In this document: in pieces, positions 1 to 11,702 of the stretch
Numbering within the stretch: the stretch's first letter is position 1
Layout: each line of letters begins with the position of its first letter
Assembly (NCBI GenBank): GCA_009694045.1
Contig: SHVY01000031.1
Location: 1-40,334 of the forward strand
Source: Alphaproteobacteria bacterium
GTDB taxonomy: Bacteria > Pseudomonadota > Alphaproteobacteria > SP197
DNA: 40,334 nt
Direction of reading: 5' to 3'
Made by a program: the position numbers and the translations under genes
Notes under the pieces: generated by a model
What the model saw: the letters and a program-made list of their open reading frames with translations, nothing else
Told to the model about the DNA's origin: nothing
Databases searched by the model: none

Positions 1-202
1 ATGGAGCGATCAGCAGCCCGAAACGGCCGTTGGTGATGCTCGTAGCGGCAAGCGGCGGTGATCACGGTTGCTCAACGCGCTCCAGCTTACTGCGTGGACC
101 CCAATGGATACCTTGATGTCCGGAATCAAGTTCATCCGGGGAATGTCGGCTCACTGCATTAACTCTGCCAGAGAAAAGTTGCCGAAATCCTGACGGCCGG
201 GC
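1..202. other. No recognisable gene upstream of the groESL promoter
   Basis: I see no convincing coding region in this stretch. A reading frame opens at base 1 on the plus strand but closes after 11 codons, and a minus-strand frame (62-313) overlaps the groESL promoter and has no recognisable protein features. It is probably intergenic, possibly with the tail of a feature outside the window. Confidence 0.5.
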
Positions 203-231
203 TTGACTCCGCCGGCGTCCGCACCTAAGTA
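202..231 (+). promoter_or_regulatory. groESL promoter (-35/-10)
   Basis: CTTGACT at 202-208 is a good -35 element. After a 17-base spacer, TAAGTA at 226-231 is a plausible -10; read as CTTGAC...CCTAAG it also resembles the heat-shock sigma (RpoH) pattern of alphaproteobacteria. Transcription would start inside or just before the CIRCE operator. The boxes are seen directly; the choice of sigma factor is inference. Confidence 0.55.
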
Positions 232-232
232 C

Positions 233-259
233 TTGGCACTCGCGCGACCCAAGTGCTAA
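233..259 (+). promoter_or_regulatory. CIRCE operator (HrcA binding site)
   Basis: TTGGCACTC, nine bases, then AAGTGCTAA. This matches the CIRCE consensus (TTAGCACTC-N9-GAGTGCTAA) with one change in each arm. It lies directly downstream of the -10 box and 48 bases before the groES start, the usual place for HrcA repression of groESL. hrcA itself is not in the window. Confidence 0.9.
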
Positions 260-307
260 CAGGGTGCGCACGTTCCTGATCATCCAGAAAAACGGGAGGA
301 AAACCTC

Positions 308-625
308 ATGCATTTCAGGCCGTTACATGATCGCGTCGTGGTTCGGCGGATCGAAGGCGAGGACAAGACCAAGGGCGGGATCATCATCCCCGACACCGCC
401 AAGGAGAAGCCGATGGAAGGCGAAGTCGTCGCCGTCGGCCCCGGGGCCCGCGACGAGAACGGGAAAATCAATCCGCTCGACGTCAAGGACGGCGACCGGA
501 TCATCTTCGGCAAGTGGTCGGGCACCGAGGTCAAGATCGACGGCGAGGAGCTGTTGATCATGAAGGAGTCCGACATCATGGGCATCGTGGTTGGTGTCGC
601 CAAGAGCAAGAAGAAGGCCGCCTAG
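308..625 (+). CDS. groES: Co-chaperonin GroES (Cpn10)
   Basis: The 105-residue product is the heptameric lid of the GroEL folding chamber in the cytoplasm. It opens with the family's [14 protein letters not shown] core, contains the mobile-loop region near residues 17-35 ([12 protein letters not shown]) and ends in a lysine-rich tail. A purine-rich ribosome binding site (GGAGGA, 295-300) supports the ATG at 308. groEL follows after 29 bases with its own ribosome binding site, so the pair is one operon under the CIRCE operator upstream. Length is near the family norm, with a slightly longer C-terminus. Confidence 0.97.
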   Translation: MHFRPLHDRVVVRRIEGEDKTKGGIIIPDTAKEKPMEGEVVAVGPGARDENGKINPLDVKDGDRIIFGKWSGTEVKIDGEELLIMKESDIMGIVVGVAKSKKKAA

Positions 626-642
626 TCAGGCCGGCAGGATAG

Positions 643-2295
<1,653 letters not shown>

Positions 2296-2314
2296 TCCGG
2301 AAGAGTACCGGATC

Positions 2315-2341
2315 GAGGGGCGGGTCCCAAACCCGTCCCTC
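2315..2341 (+). terminator. Hairpin downstream of groEL
   Basis: Two 11-base arms (GAGGGGCGGGT and ACCCGTCCCTC, one G-U pair) enclose a 5-base loop. There is no T-run directly after it; the classical terminator follows 15 bases later. It may stabilise the 3' end of the groESL message or help termination. Confidence 0.55.
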
Positions 2342-2355
2342 CGTCAAGCCCTGGG

Positions 2356-2394
2356 AAAGGCCGCGGGTAACACCGCGGTCTTTGCCTTTTTTTT
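2356..2394 (+). terminator. Intrinsic terminator of groESL
   Basis: The arms AAAGGCCGCGG (2356-2366) and CCGCGGTCTTT (2373-2383) form an 11-bp stem with a 6-base loop, followed by GCC and eight T residues (2387-2394). This is the clearest rho-independent terminator in the window. The next gene starts only 17 bases later. Confidence 0.92.
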
Positions 2395-2410
2395 GTGGCA
2401 AGATCCAGCC

Positions 2411-3198
2411 ATGACGAACGAGACCGAGGCAGTCGCGAGAATCCTGCGCGAGGCGGCACGAACCGCGATTATGCCGCGTTTCCGGCGCCTTGCCGCCCAC
2501 GAACGGCGCGAAAAGGCGCCCGGCGACGAGGAGGCCGAGGAGATCATCACGGCGGGGCTGGCCACCTTGGCCCCGGGGACCCTGGTGGTCGGCGAGGAGG
2601 CCACCGCGCCAACCCCGCCCTGCTGGCCGGCGCGGCCGCGCACCCGGTGGTCTGGGTCGTCGATCCGGTGGACGGAACGGCAAATTTCTCCGCCGGAATC
2701 CCGATCTTCGACATCATCGTCGCCCGCATCGAGGGGGGTGTGACGACCGCCGGATGGCTGTACGATCCCGTCAACGACTTGCTGGCCTGGGCACGGCGGG
2801 GCGAGGGGCCTGGATCGATGACATGCGCTTGGCCGTGGCTGATCCCGCCGAGCCCTCGAGCATGGAGGGTGTCGTTTCCTTGCGCTACGGCGACCGCACC
2901 TTCTCGGAGCGGCTGGCGTCGCGGATGAACCGGGTCGGGCCGAACCTGCAGTTTCGCTGCGCGGCGGCGGAATACCTGATGCTGGCCGCCGGCCGCATCC
3001 ATTACGCGCTCTACCGCCGGCTGCTGCCCTGGGAATCACGCCGCCGGGCGGTTGCTGCACGCCGAAGCCGGCGGCCACTCGGCGCACCTGGATGGGACCG
3101 CGTACGCGCCCATCGCCGAGCCCCTCCGCGAAGGGTTGCTGCTGGCCCCCGACGCCCCGAGCTGGGCGGCGCTGCACCGCACCCTGGTCGCGGCATGA
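2411..3198 (+). pseudogene. Inositol-monophosphatase-family gene with three frameshifts
   Basis: Spliced across three reading frames this encodes a complete protein of about 262 residues of the Mg-dependent IMPase superfamily (inositol or related sugar phosphatases). The hallmarks are present in order but in different frames: LVVGEEAT (metal-binding Glu), DPVDGTANF (DPxDGT motif) and a PWDHAAG-like motif near the C-terminus. Frame changes fall near 2606-2611 (one base lost), 2805-2808 (one G lost from a G-run) and 3034 (one extra A). Codon use stays typical of the genome on both sides of each break, so very recent inactivation or sequencing error is more likely than old decay. The true stop at 3196-3198 overlaps the GNAT start (ATGA). 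I see no good ribosome binding site, and the start lies only 17 bases after the groESL terminator. Confidence 0.8.
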
Positions 3199-3734
3199 GC
3201 GACACGGCCCTGCCCGGCGGATCGCGACTTCGCCTGGCCGGGGTCGATGACGCCGCGAGCCTGGCCGCGCTCAAGATCGCCTGTTGGCGCGAGAGCTACG
3301 CCGACCATCTCGCCGCGGACCTGCTGGCCGAGCTGGAGACCAGCCCCTATCACGACGCGACTACCTGGCGCGCCCGTCTGGCGGTGCCGGGGCCGCATGA
3401 CCGCACCTATCTGGTGGAAGACGGGGACCGCGCCATCGGGATGATGTCCCTCGGCACGTCGACCCTGCAGGCTCCCGGATATCCGGGCGAGGTTCGCGCG
3501 ATCTACCTGCTGCGCGATTTCCAGGGTCGCGGCATCGGCACGGTCTGTGTCCAGCTCGCCCGCGCGACCCTGCGGCGGTTCGGCTTGACGCCCGTCGCGG
3601 TCTCGACGTTCGCCTTCAACGTCCGCGCCATCGCGCTGTACGAGCGTCTGGGCGCCCGACGGCTGGGCCGCGCGACCGTGTTCGAGCACGGCGGCGTCGC
3701 CTACGACGAGATCATCCTGGGCTGGCCAGACTGA
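3195..3734 (+). CDS. GNAT-family N-acetyltransferase
   Basis: The 179-residue acetyl-CoA-dependent transferase has a single GNAT fold. The acetyl-CoA pyrophosphate-binding motif is visible as RDFQGRGIGT (about residues 108-117), followed by the usual C-terminal NVRAIALYERLGAR strand-helix signature. The substrate cannot be told; the form resembles the RimI-like branch. The ATG at 3195 overlaps the stop of the upstream IMPase frame by four bases, which implies translational coupling and supports the corrected 3' end of that gene. Upstream codons in the same frame belong to the frameshifted gene, so a much longer open frame beginning at 2490 is not real. Confidence 0.88.
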   Translation: MSDTALPGGSRLRLAGVDDAASLAALKIACWRESYADHLAADLLAELETSPYHDATTWRARLAVPGPHDRTYLVEDGDRAIGMMSLGTSTLQAPGYPGEVRAIYLLRDFQGRGIGTVCVQLARATLRRFGLTPVAVSTFAFNVRAIALYERLGARRLGRATVFEHGGVAYDEIILGWPD

Positions 3735-3736
3735 GC

Positions 3737-3757
3737 CGGCCGGTGTATCACCGGCCG
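3737..3757 (+). terminator. Short perfect hairpin between GNAT and MFS genes
   Basis: CGGCCGGTG and CACCGGCCG pair over 9 bp around a 3-base loop, directly after the GNAT stop. No T-run follows, so it may be an RNA-stability or attenuation element rather than a full terminator. Confidence 0.4.
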
Positions 3758-3787
3758 CCCCAGCGACAGCCCCCTTGCTTGGCCCCC

Positions 3788-4993
3788 ATGTCCGCAGCCC
3801 GAAGTCCGGCGCCCCTTGCTCTGCTGATCGCCGTGAGCGCCCTGGGGCCGGCGACCATCAACATCTTCATCCCGTCGATGCCGGGAGTCGGCCGCGCCTT
3901 CGACGTGGACTACGAGGCGGTCCAGCTTTCGCTCACGCTCTATCTGATCGGCATCGCCCTGGGCCAGCTCGTCTACGGCCCGATCTCGGACCGGCATGGC
4001 CGCCGGCCGGCCCTGATCGGCGGGTTCGCGATCTATGCGTTGGGCACGGTCGTGTGCTTCTTCGCCGACGGCATCTGGGGCCTGATCGTCGGCCGCGTGA
4101 TTCAATCGATCGGCGGCTGCGCCGGTCTGGTCATGGCGCGGGCGATCGTGCGCGATCTCTACGACCGCAATCGCGCCGCCAGCGAACTGGCCTACGTGAC
4201 CACGGGCATGGTCGCGTTGCCGATGATCGCGCCGACCATCGGCGGCTATCTGGACGCCTGGTTCGGCTGGCGCGCGTCCTTCATCGTCCTGGAGGTCGCC
4301 GCGCTGATCATTCTGACCTTCATCGTCGGCCGCCTGAAGGAGACCCACCGCGAGCGGACCGGTGGAGCCGGTGCTGGCGCGATGCTGACGGGGTTCGTCC
4401 TGCTGCTGCGCCGGCCGGCCTTCCTCGGCTACGCCCTGCATGCCGGATCGTGCTTCGGCGTGTTCTACACGTTCATGGCGGGTGCGCCGTACCTGATGGT
4501 CGAGACCCTGGGAAAATCTCCCGAGGCGTTCGGGCCGTGGTTCATCACCATCGGCGGCAGCTACATGCTGGGTAACTTCGTGGCCGGACGCATCTCGGTT
4601 CGCCGCGGGGTCGACTCCATGATCGCGCTCGGCTCGGCGATCCAGCTTGCCGGCCTGCTGGTCGCCCTCGCCACCGTCCTTGCGGGCTGGCTGTCCCCGG
4701 TGTCCCTGTTCCTGCCTATCATGCTGGTCTCGATCGGCCAGGGATTGGCCATCCCCAACGCCATGGCCGGCACCGTCAGCGTCGATCCGGCCCGCGCCGG
4801 CGCCGCGGCCGGACTCTCCGGGTTCATGCAGATGGCGGCCGGAGCGGGTGCGACCTTCGTCGCGGGCATCCTGGTGCAACATGGCGCCCTGCCCTACACC
4901 ATCATGATGCTGGTGTTCTGCCTGGCAGGCATCGCGGCCTTCGGCCTCGGCGTGACGCGGCGCCCCGTGGACGCCCCAGGGGCGGCGCCCTAG
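3788..4993 (+). CDS. MFS transporter, Bcr/CflA drug-resistance type
   Basis: The 401-residue inner-membrane protein has about 12 hydrophobic segments of the major facilitator superfamily. The sequence opening with LGPATINIFIPSMP and motif A between helices 2 and 3 (GPISDRHGRRPALIGG) are typical of Bcr/CflA proton-driven exporters, which export drugs such as bicyclomycin, and sometimes peptides or cysteine-pathway compounds. I chose the ATG at 3788 rather than 3743 because the earlier 15 residues are polar and unlike the family N-terminus. It lies 53 bases after the GNAT gene and 26 before the solute-binding protein. The actual substrate is unknown. Confidence 0.9.
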   Translation: MSAARSPAPLALLIAVSALGPATINIFIPSMPGVGRAFDVDYEAVQLSLTLYLIGIALGQLVYGPISDRHGRRPALIGGFAIYALGTVVCFFADGIWGLIVGRVIQSIGGCAGLVMARAIVRDLYDRNRAASELAYVTTGMVALPMIAPTIGGYLDAWFGWRASFIVLEVAALIILTFIVGRLKETHRERTGGAGAGAMLTGFVLLLRRPAFLGYALHAGSCFGVFYTFMAGAPYLMVETLGKSPEAFGPWFITIGGSYMLGNFVAGRISVRRGVDSMIALGSAIQLAGLLVALATVLAGWLSPVSLFLPIMLVSIGQGLAIPNAMAGTVSVDPARAGAAAGLSGFMQMAAGAGATFVAGILVQHGALPYTIMMLVFCLAGIAAFGLGVTRRPVDAPGAAP

Positions 4994-5019
4994 AGTCACA
5001 CGCCAGGGAGGGCTCACCC

Positions 5020-6570
5020 ATGTTCACGCGACGCCGCTTCAGCGCTGCCACGGCCGCCGCCGCCGGGCTTCTGTCCCAGGCGGGATCGGGCACGGCCGCC
5101 GGCACGGGATTCGCGCGCATCCGGGTCGATGCCGACTTGCGGGTTCTCGATCCCGCGTTCCAGATCGGCGGGACCGAGGAGATGATCAAGAACGCCGTCC
5201 TCGTCACCCTGACCCGGTTCACGGCCGGCCCCGGGATCGCCTGGGAGCCGTACGCCGCCGAGGAGATCGCCCCGATCGACGAGCGGACGATCCGGTTCAC
5301 CTTGCGCCCCGGCCTGGTCTGGTCGGACGGTTTCGGGCCCCTGACCGCCGACGACGTGAAGTTCTCGTTCGAGCGGATCGCCGATGCCGCCAACTTATCG
5401 CCCTGGGGCTACGTGTGGGAGTTTCTCGATCGCGTCGAGGTGGTGGACGATCGCTCGGGCGTCATTCACCTGACCCAGCCCTTCGCGCCGATCTGGTTCA
5501 CGGCCCTGCCGTGGTACGGCGGGCACATCGTCTGCCGCACGGCCGTCACGGCCGCCGGGGGCAAATTCGAGACGGCCTTCCCGGCGCAATGCGGCCCCTA
5601 TCGCATGACCGCCTGGGACCCCACGATCAGCGTCACCCTGGAGCGCAATCCGGACTGGCCAGGCGAAGCGGCGCCGTTCGACCGGCTCGAGCTGATCATC
5701 ATCCAGGACGATAAGGCCGCCGAGCTCGCCTACGAGGCGGAGGATCTCGACTACACCCGCATCTCGGTGGATTCGATCAGCCATTACCGAGCCACGCTAC
5801 CGGCCGGCACGGCGCTCACCGAATGGCCCTCGACGTCGTACCGCTGGATCGGGATGAACGTCGATCACCCGCATCTCCAGGACATCCGGGTCCGCCAGGC
5901 GATCCAATGGGCCCTGGACGTTGACGCGATCCTGATCGCCGCGTTCGGCGGCGTCGCCAGCCGGTCCGCCGGGATCGTGCCGCCAGGGGAAATCGGCGAG
6001 CGCACGACCAACCGGGTCGATCGGCGCGATCTGGACAAGGCCCGCGCCCTCCTGGCCGAGGCCGGATTAGCGGACGGATTCACGACCACGTTCACCTGCC
6101 TGGACGATGTCATCTCGACGACCATCGCCCAGGCGGTGCAGGCACTCCTGGCCGAGGTGGGCATCACGCTCGAGGTCCGCGGGTTCGAGGCGGGTATGTA
6201 CTGGACCCTCGGGCTCGAGGAAGAGGGCGAGGCGTGGCGGGACCTCGAGCTCACGTTGATGGGCTACGCCGGCGGGGCCGATCCGAGCGAAAGCACCGTC
6301 TGGTTCACCCCCGACCAGGTCGGCGTGTGGAACTGGGAGCGCTGGAACAGCCCCGAGTTCGGCGAGCTGCACGCGGCTGGGCTGGTCGAGACCGATCCCG
6401 AAAAGCGCCACGCGATCTACGTGCGGATGCAGGACCTGATGGAGGAATCGGGCGCCTACGTGTTCCTGACCTTCGGCCTGAACGCCGCCATCCACCGCGC
6501 CGACCACGAAACCATTCCCCTGATCGACGGGTTCCAATCCCTGCCCCGCTACCACCCCCTTGTGACCTGA
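5020..6570 (+). CDS. Family 5 extracellular solute-binding protein (peptide/nickel ABC type)
   Basis: The 516-residue periplasmic binding protein belongs to the DppA/OppA/NikA class. The N-terminus carries a Tat-like signal (TRRRFSAATAA, then an alanine-rich stretch ending near TAAG at residue 28). The mature part shows family features such as ERTIRFTLRPGLVWSDG and DDVKFSFER near residues 88-120, and VRQAIQWALDVDAIL near residue 295. AGGGAGG upstream supports the ATG at 5020. No permease or ATPase genes lie nearby, so it must use components encoded elsewhere. The downstream hydrolase starts 3 bases after the stop, linking binding of a peptide-like ligand to its cleavage. The ligand is not known. 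Confidence 0.93.
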   Translation: MFTRRRFSAATAAAAGLLSQAGSGTAAGTGFARIRVDADLRVLDPAFQIGGTEEMIKNAVLVTLTRFTAGPGIAWEPYAAEEIAPIDERTIRFTLRPGLVWSDGFGPLTADDVKFSFERIADAANLSPWGYVWEFLDRVEVVDDRSGVIHLTQPFAPIWFTALPWYGGHIVCRTAVTAAGGKFETAFPAQCGPYRMTAWDPTISVTLERNPDWPGEAAPFDRLELIIIQDDKAAELAYEAEDLDYTRISVDSISHYRATLPAGTALTEWPSTSYRWIGMNVDHPHLQDIRVRQAIQWALDVDAILIAAFGGVASRSAGIVPPGEIGERTTNRVDRRDLDKARALLAEAGLADGFTTTFTCLDDVISTTIAQAVQALLAEVGITLEVRGFEAGMYWTLGLEEEGEAWRDLELTLMGYAGGADPSESTVWFTPDQVGVWNWERWNSPEFGELHAAGLVETDPEKRHAIYVRMQDLMEESGAYVFLTFGLNAAIHRADHETIPLIDGFQSLPRYHPLVT

Positions 6571-6573
6571 CCC

Positions 6574-8592
6574 ATGACCGAGGTGCGTGATTTTCCCCGG
6601 CGCGTCCGCGTCGTCGAGAACCTGTGGATCCCGATGCCCGACGGCGTGCGGCTGGCGGCGCGGCTGTGGATTCCCGAGGACGCCGAGGCCGACCCGGTGC
6701 CGGCAATCCTGGAATACCTGCCGTACCGCAAGCGCGACGGCACGCGGTACTACGATTCGACCAAGCACCACTACTTCGCCGGCCACGGCTATGCCTCGAT
6801 CCGCGTCGACATCCGCGGCACCGGCGATTCGGAAGGCCTGATCGACGACGAATATACCGCCCAGGAGCAGGCGGACGCGCTGGCCGTGATCGCCTGGCTC
6901 GCGGCGCAGCCGTGGTGCACCGGCAAGGTCGGGATGACCGGTATCTCGTGGGGCGGATTCAACGGGCTGCAGGTCGCGGCCCTGCGTCCGCCGGCGCTGG
7001 CGGCGATCATCACCATCGGCTCGACCGACGATCGCTATGCCACCGACATCCACTACTACGGCGGCTGCCTGACCAAGGACAACGTCGACTGGGGCGCGGT
7101 GATGTTCTCGCACATCTCGGCGCCGCCGGACCCGGAGATCGTCGGCGAGGGCTGGCGGGAGCAGTGGCTCGCGCGGCTCCGCCACCTGCGACCCTGGGTC
7201 ATCCCCTGGATGGAACACCAGCGCCGCGACGCCTATTGGAAGCACGGCTCGGTGTGCGAGGGCTTCGCCCGCATCCAGATCCCGGTCTATGCGGTCAACG
7301 GCTGGGCCGACAACTACGCCGAATCGATTCCGCGCCTGATGGCGGGCCTCGCCTGCCCGCGCAAGGGGCTGATCGGTCCCTGGGGTCACAGCTATCCGAA
7401 TTTCGGCCGGCCTGGGCCGGCGATCGGCTGGCTGCAGGAAGCCTTGCGCTGGTGGGACCATTGGCTGAAGGGCCGGGAGACCGGGATCATGGACGAGCCC
7501 ATGCTTCGGGTCTGGATGCAGGAGTCGGTGCCGCCGCGCGCCGAGTACAAAGAGCGCACGGGCCGCTGGGTCGCCGAGGCGTCCTGGCCGTCGCCGCGCA
7601 TCCAGTGGCGGCGCTACGCCCTCAATCCCGGGCGGCTTGACGACGCACCGGGTCCGGAACGGGCCTTGCCGATCCGCTCGCTCCTGACGACGGGGCTGAC
7701 CGCCGGGGAGCTCGGACGCTATGGCTGGGGGGCCGAGTTCCCCACCGACCAGCGCGAGGACGACGGCGCCTCGCTGGTGTTCCTGTCCGATCCCCTGCCC
7801 GAGCGGATCGAGATCATGGGCGGCCCCGTGGTCGAACTCGCGCTGGCGAGCGATCGGCCCCAGGGCCTGGTCGCCGTCCGCCTCAACGAGGTCGCGCCGG
7901 ACGGTGCGTCCACGCGGGTGACCTACGGGGTCTTGAACCTCGCCCATCGCGACAGCCATGAGTTCGCCAAACCCATGGTCCCAGGGCAGTGCTTCGCGGT
8001 CCGGGTGAAGCTCGACGACATCGCCCATGGATTCGCGGCCGGCAACCGGCTGGCGATCGCCGTCGCGAACGCCTACTGGCCGCTCCTCTGGCCGTCGCCG
8101 GAGATTGGGACCCTCACGGTCCACGCGGGCGCGAGCCGCCTGGAGCTGCCCGTGCGGCCGCCGTCGCCGGACGACGCGATGCTGGCACCGTTCGGTCCGC
8201 CGCTGTGGGGACCCGAGGAGCCCGTCACGATCCAGGTTCCGGGCGACGCGTCGAACCGGATCATCCAGCGCGACGCCCTGCGGAACGAGACGGTCGTGAC
8301 CCTTCCCCGCGGCTACGGCCGGCGGGAGTACACCGCCATCGACCTGGAAGCCGAGGAGGGCGGCAACGTCCACTACAGCCTGACGGAGGACGATCCGGCC
8401 TCGGCGGCGGCGTGGAGCGCGTTCGCCCTGGAGCGCAAACGCGGGGCGTGGTTCGTGCGGACCGCGACGGAGACCCGGCTGAGTTGCACGCGAACCACGT
8501 TCCGCCTGCAAGCCGGCTTGAAGGCCTGGGAGAATGGGACGGAGGTGTTCGCCCGGACTTGGGACCTGACGTTCCCGCGCGACAACGTTTAG
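6574..8592 (+). CDS. CocE/NonD-family serine hydrolase (S15 type)
   Basis: The 672-residue protein has the alpha/beta-hydrolase fold of X-Pro dipeptidyl-peptidase, cocaine esterase and glutaryl-7-ACA acylase relatives. The nucleophile elbow GISWGG places the catalytic Ser at residue 125. The N-terminal signature is IPMPDGVRLAARLW, and the C-terminal third is a beta-rich jelly-roll domain (VVELALASDRPQGLVAVRL onward). There is no signal peptide, so it is probably cytoplasmic. Members cleave amide or ester bonds in N-acylated amino acids, beta-lactam side chains or X-Pro peptides. The gene is nearly contiguous with the solute-binding protein gene, which suggests hydrolysis of the imported ligand. 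The specific substrate is inference only. Confidence 0.92.
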   Translation: MTEVRDFPRRVRVVENLWIPMPDGVRLAARLWIPEDAEADPVPAILEYLPYRKRDGTRYYDSTKHHYFAGHGYASIRVDIRGTGDSEGLIDDEYTAQEQADALAVIAWLAAQPWCTGKVGMTGISWGGFNGLQVAALRPPALAAIITIGSTDDRYATDIHYYGGCLTKDNVDWGAVMFSHISAPPDPEIVGEGWREQWLARLRHLRPWVIPWMEHQRRDAYWKHGSVCEGFARIQIPVYAVNGWADNYAESIPRLMAGLACPRKGLIGPWGHSYPNFGRPGPAIGWLQEALRWWDHWLKGRETGIMDEPMLRVWMQESVPPRAEYKERTGRWVAEASWPSPRIQWRRYALNPGRLDDAPGPERALPIRSLLTTGLTAGELGRYGWGAEFPTDQREDDGASLVFLSDPLPERIEIMGGPVVELALASDRPQGLVAVRLNEVAPDGASTRVTYGVLNLAHRDSHEFAKPMVPGQCFAVRVKLDDIAHGFAAGNRLAIAVANAYWPLLWPSPEIGTLTVHAGASRLELPVRPPSPDDAMLAPFGPPLWGPEEPVTIQVPGDASNRIIQRDALRNETVVTLPRGYGRREYTAIDLEAEEGGNVHYSLTEDDPASAAAWSAFALERKRGAWFVRTATETRLSCTRTTFRLQAGLKAWENGTEVFARTWDLTFPRDNV

Positions 8593-8601
8593 GATCGCGC
8601 G

Positions 8602-8792
8602 ATGACCGAGATCGTCAACCTGCGCCGGTTGCGCAAACGCCGCGAGCGGACCGACCGGGCCAAGGTCGCGGAGGTCAACCGCGCGGTCTTCGGCCGGCCG
8701 AAGGCCGAGCGCCAACGCTCCGAGAAACAGACCGAGCTGGAGACGACGCGGCTTGCCGGCCATTGGCTGGACGACACGCCAGGAGACGAGCG

Positions 8793-8796
<4 letters not shown>
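8602..8796 (+). CDS. DUF4169 family small protein
   Basis: The 64-residue, highly charged protein has the DUF4169 pattern: an N-terminal NLRRLRKRRER stretch, then the conserved VNRAVFGRPKAER core and a terminal GHWLDD. The function is unknown; the family is small, cytoplasmic and common in alphaproteobacteria. The ATG at 8602 lies 9 bases after the hydrolase stop. Its stop overlaps the ATG of the decarboxylase gene (ATGA at 8793-8796), so the two are translationally coupled. Confidence 0.85.
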
Positions 8797-10250
<1,454 letters not shown>

Positions 10251-10256
10251 GTCCGC

Positions 10257-11585
10257 TCAACCCAGGAGCCGATCGACATCCTTGGCCACGTCGACGCCGT
10301 TGCGCATGGCGCCGCCGCAGGTCTCGGCGAACGATCCGGCGCAGGCTTCTCCGGCGAAGAAGAGTCGATCGTCCACGGCCCTGCGGATCCCGGCACGGGC
10401 GTCGAACGACCCGGGCTTGGCCGAGGCGTAGGCGCCGTGGCTCCAGGGGTCCCGGCCCCAGCCGGTGAACGCGCCGCCCTGGACGTGCTTGTCCGCGTCC
10501 GCCCCCAGCATGGAGCGGAGCGCGTGCTTGGCGAAATCGATCGCCACGTCGTCACCGGCCCGCGTCAGGTCCCAGGCGAACCGCCCGCCCATGAAGCCGA
10601 TCACCAGATCGAAGCCGAACGGCCGGGTGAGGAAGTAGCAGGCCTCGGTCGATTGCGTGAGATAGCTGAGCCAGCCGTTCTCGGGCAGGCCGAACGTCTC
10701 GCCATCGAGCTTGAGCGGCGCCTTGGCGAGCAGGCCCATGGGCAAGCCGGCGATGGCGTCCCGCTTCCAGCCGGGCAGCGGCGGGTCGAAGGCGATCGAT
10801 TCGGCGGCCAACACGCCCAGGGGCACGGTGATGATCGCGACCTTGGCGCGGAGCGTGCCCGTGTCGGTTTCGACCGTCACGCCCGGACCGCCCCAGCGGA
10901 CGCGCCGCGCCGGCGTCGCGAGCGACACCGGCACGCCCTCGCCATAGCGCGCGACCAGGGTGCCGAACCCCTCCTTGATCATCAGGTTCGGGGCCGTCGA
11001 CGCGAGGCTCCACCAGTCCTTCGGCGAGAAATCCTCCAGGTCCTTGCCCATTGACATGGGCCCGACCCAGGATTCGGCGACCCAGATCCACGGTTCCGTC
11101 CGCGGCGAGACCGAGGCCGCGCTGACATCCTCACCCGCTCGCCCGGCCGCCGCCAGGGCTCCGTCCAGCCCATCCCAGGCCTGCCCAAAGGCAGCGAGCT
11201 CCGCGTCGTCGGCCAGCCGATCGCCGACGTGGACGACCTCGTCGGCATTGTCGTGGTTGTGGAGCGTGTACCCCCAATCCTCGGCGATCGGCGTCCAGGG
11301 GTTCTGGTTCGATGTGTGCAGCCAGGAGCAGCCGTGGTCGAAGGGGATGCTGAACGTCGCGGTGTCGGTGAGGGCACGCCCGCCGATGCGGTTCCGGGCC
11401 TCGAGCACGACGACCGAGCGCCCGCGATCGATCAAGGTACGCGCGGCGGCGAGACCGCAGGCCCCGGCGCCGATGATCACGACTTCGGGTTCGCCGGCGA
11501 ACGACGATCGGGAAGCGACGGTGGTCGCCGCCAACCCCGACAGGGTGGCGCGACGGGTCAGATGTGCGGCGGTCAGGGCATACAT
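10257..11585 (-). CDS. Tat-type flavin amine oxidase
   Basis: The 442-residue FAD-dependent oxidoreductase belongs to the monoamine/polyamine oxidase family. The dinucleotide-binding motif VVIIGAGACG lies at residues 35-44, followed by VVLEARNRIGGR, the usual second FAD segment; the C-terminal LFFAGEACAG motif completes the FAD site. I chose the ATG at 11585 (an in-frame ATG exists at 11669) because the protein then starts with a Tat signal (LTRRATLSGLAA, residues 9-20) in the usual position. It would act outside the cytoplasmic membrane. The start lies close to the dispersed palindrome at 11652-11700. Confidence 0.9.
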   Translation of the reverse strand: MYALTAAHLTRRATLSGLAATTVASRSSFAGEPEVVIIGAGACGLAAARTLIDRGRSVVVLEARNRIGGRALTDTATFSIPFDHGCSWLHTSNQNPWTPIAEDWGYTLHNHDNADEVVHVGDRLADDAELAAFGQAWDGLDGALAAAGRAGEDVSAASVSPRTEPWIWVAESWVGPMSMGKDLEDFSPKDWWSLASTAPNLMIKEGFGTLVARYGEGVPVSLATPARRVRWGGPGVTVETDTGTLRAKVAIITVPLGVLAAESIAFDPPLPGWKRDAIAGLPMGLLAKAPLKLDGETFGLPENGWLSYLTQSTEACYFLTRPFGFDLVIGFMGGRFAWDLTRAGDDVAIDFAKHALRSMLGADADKHVQGGAFTGWGRDPWSHGAYASAKPGSFDARAGIRRAVDDRLFFAGEACAGSFAETCGGAMRNGVDVAKDVDRLLG

Positions 11586-11638
11586 GTGGCGACGATACCG
11601 CGTGCGAACGCGATCCGTCGGGGTCAAAGCACTAGGAC

Positions 11639-11702
11639 GACTCTCATTCTTGTGGCCCGCCCCAAACACGGTGATGAATCATGCGTTTGTGTCGGACCAC
11701 TA
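11639..11702. repeat. Dispersed palindromic repeat, copy A
   Basis: The arms GTGGCCCGCCCCAAAC (11652-11667) and GTTTGTGTCGGACCAC (11685-11700) are imperfect inverted repeats (3 mismatches). The core, with the flanking CTCTCAT and the trailing CACTAGGCC, matches copy B at 25549-25617. The element's edge supplies the stop codon (complement of CTA, 11700-11702) of motA. It may act as a transcription terminator or be a non-autonomous mobile repeat. Confidence 0.85.

Noticed and set aside
2490..3194. Long open frame reading into the GNAT gene as one large protein
   Set aside because: The first part is the IMPase gene read partly out of frame; real motifs switch frames and the GNAT start is marked by an ATGA overlap.
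6067..8763. 898-residue minus-strand open frame
   Set aside because: It is a shadow of the CocE hydrolase and solute-binding protein genes; composition is typical of reverse reading of high-GC coding DNA.
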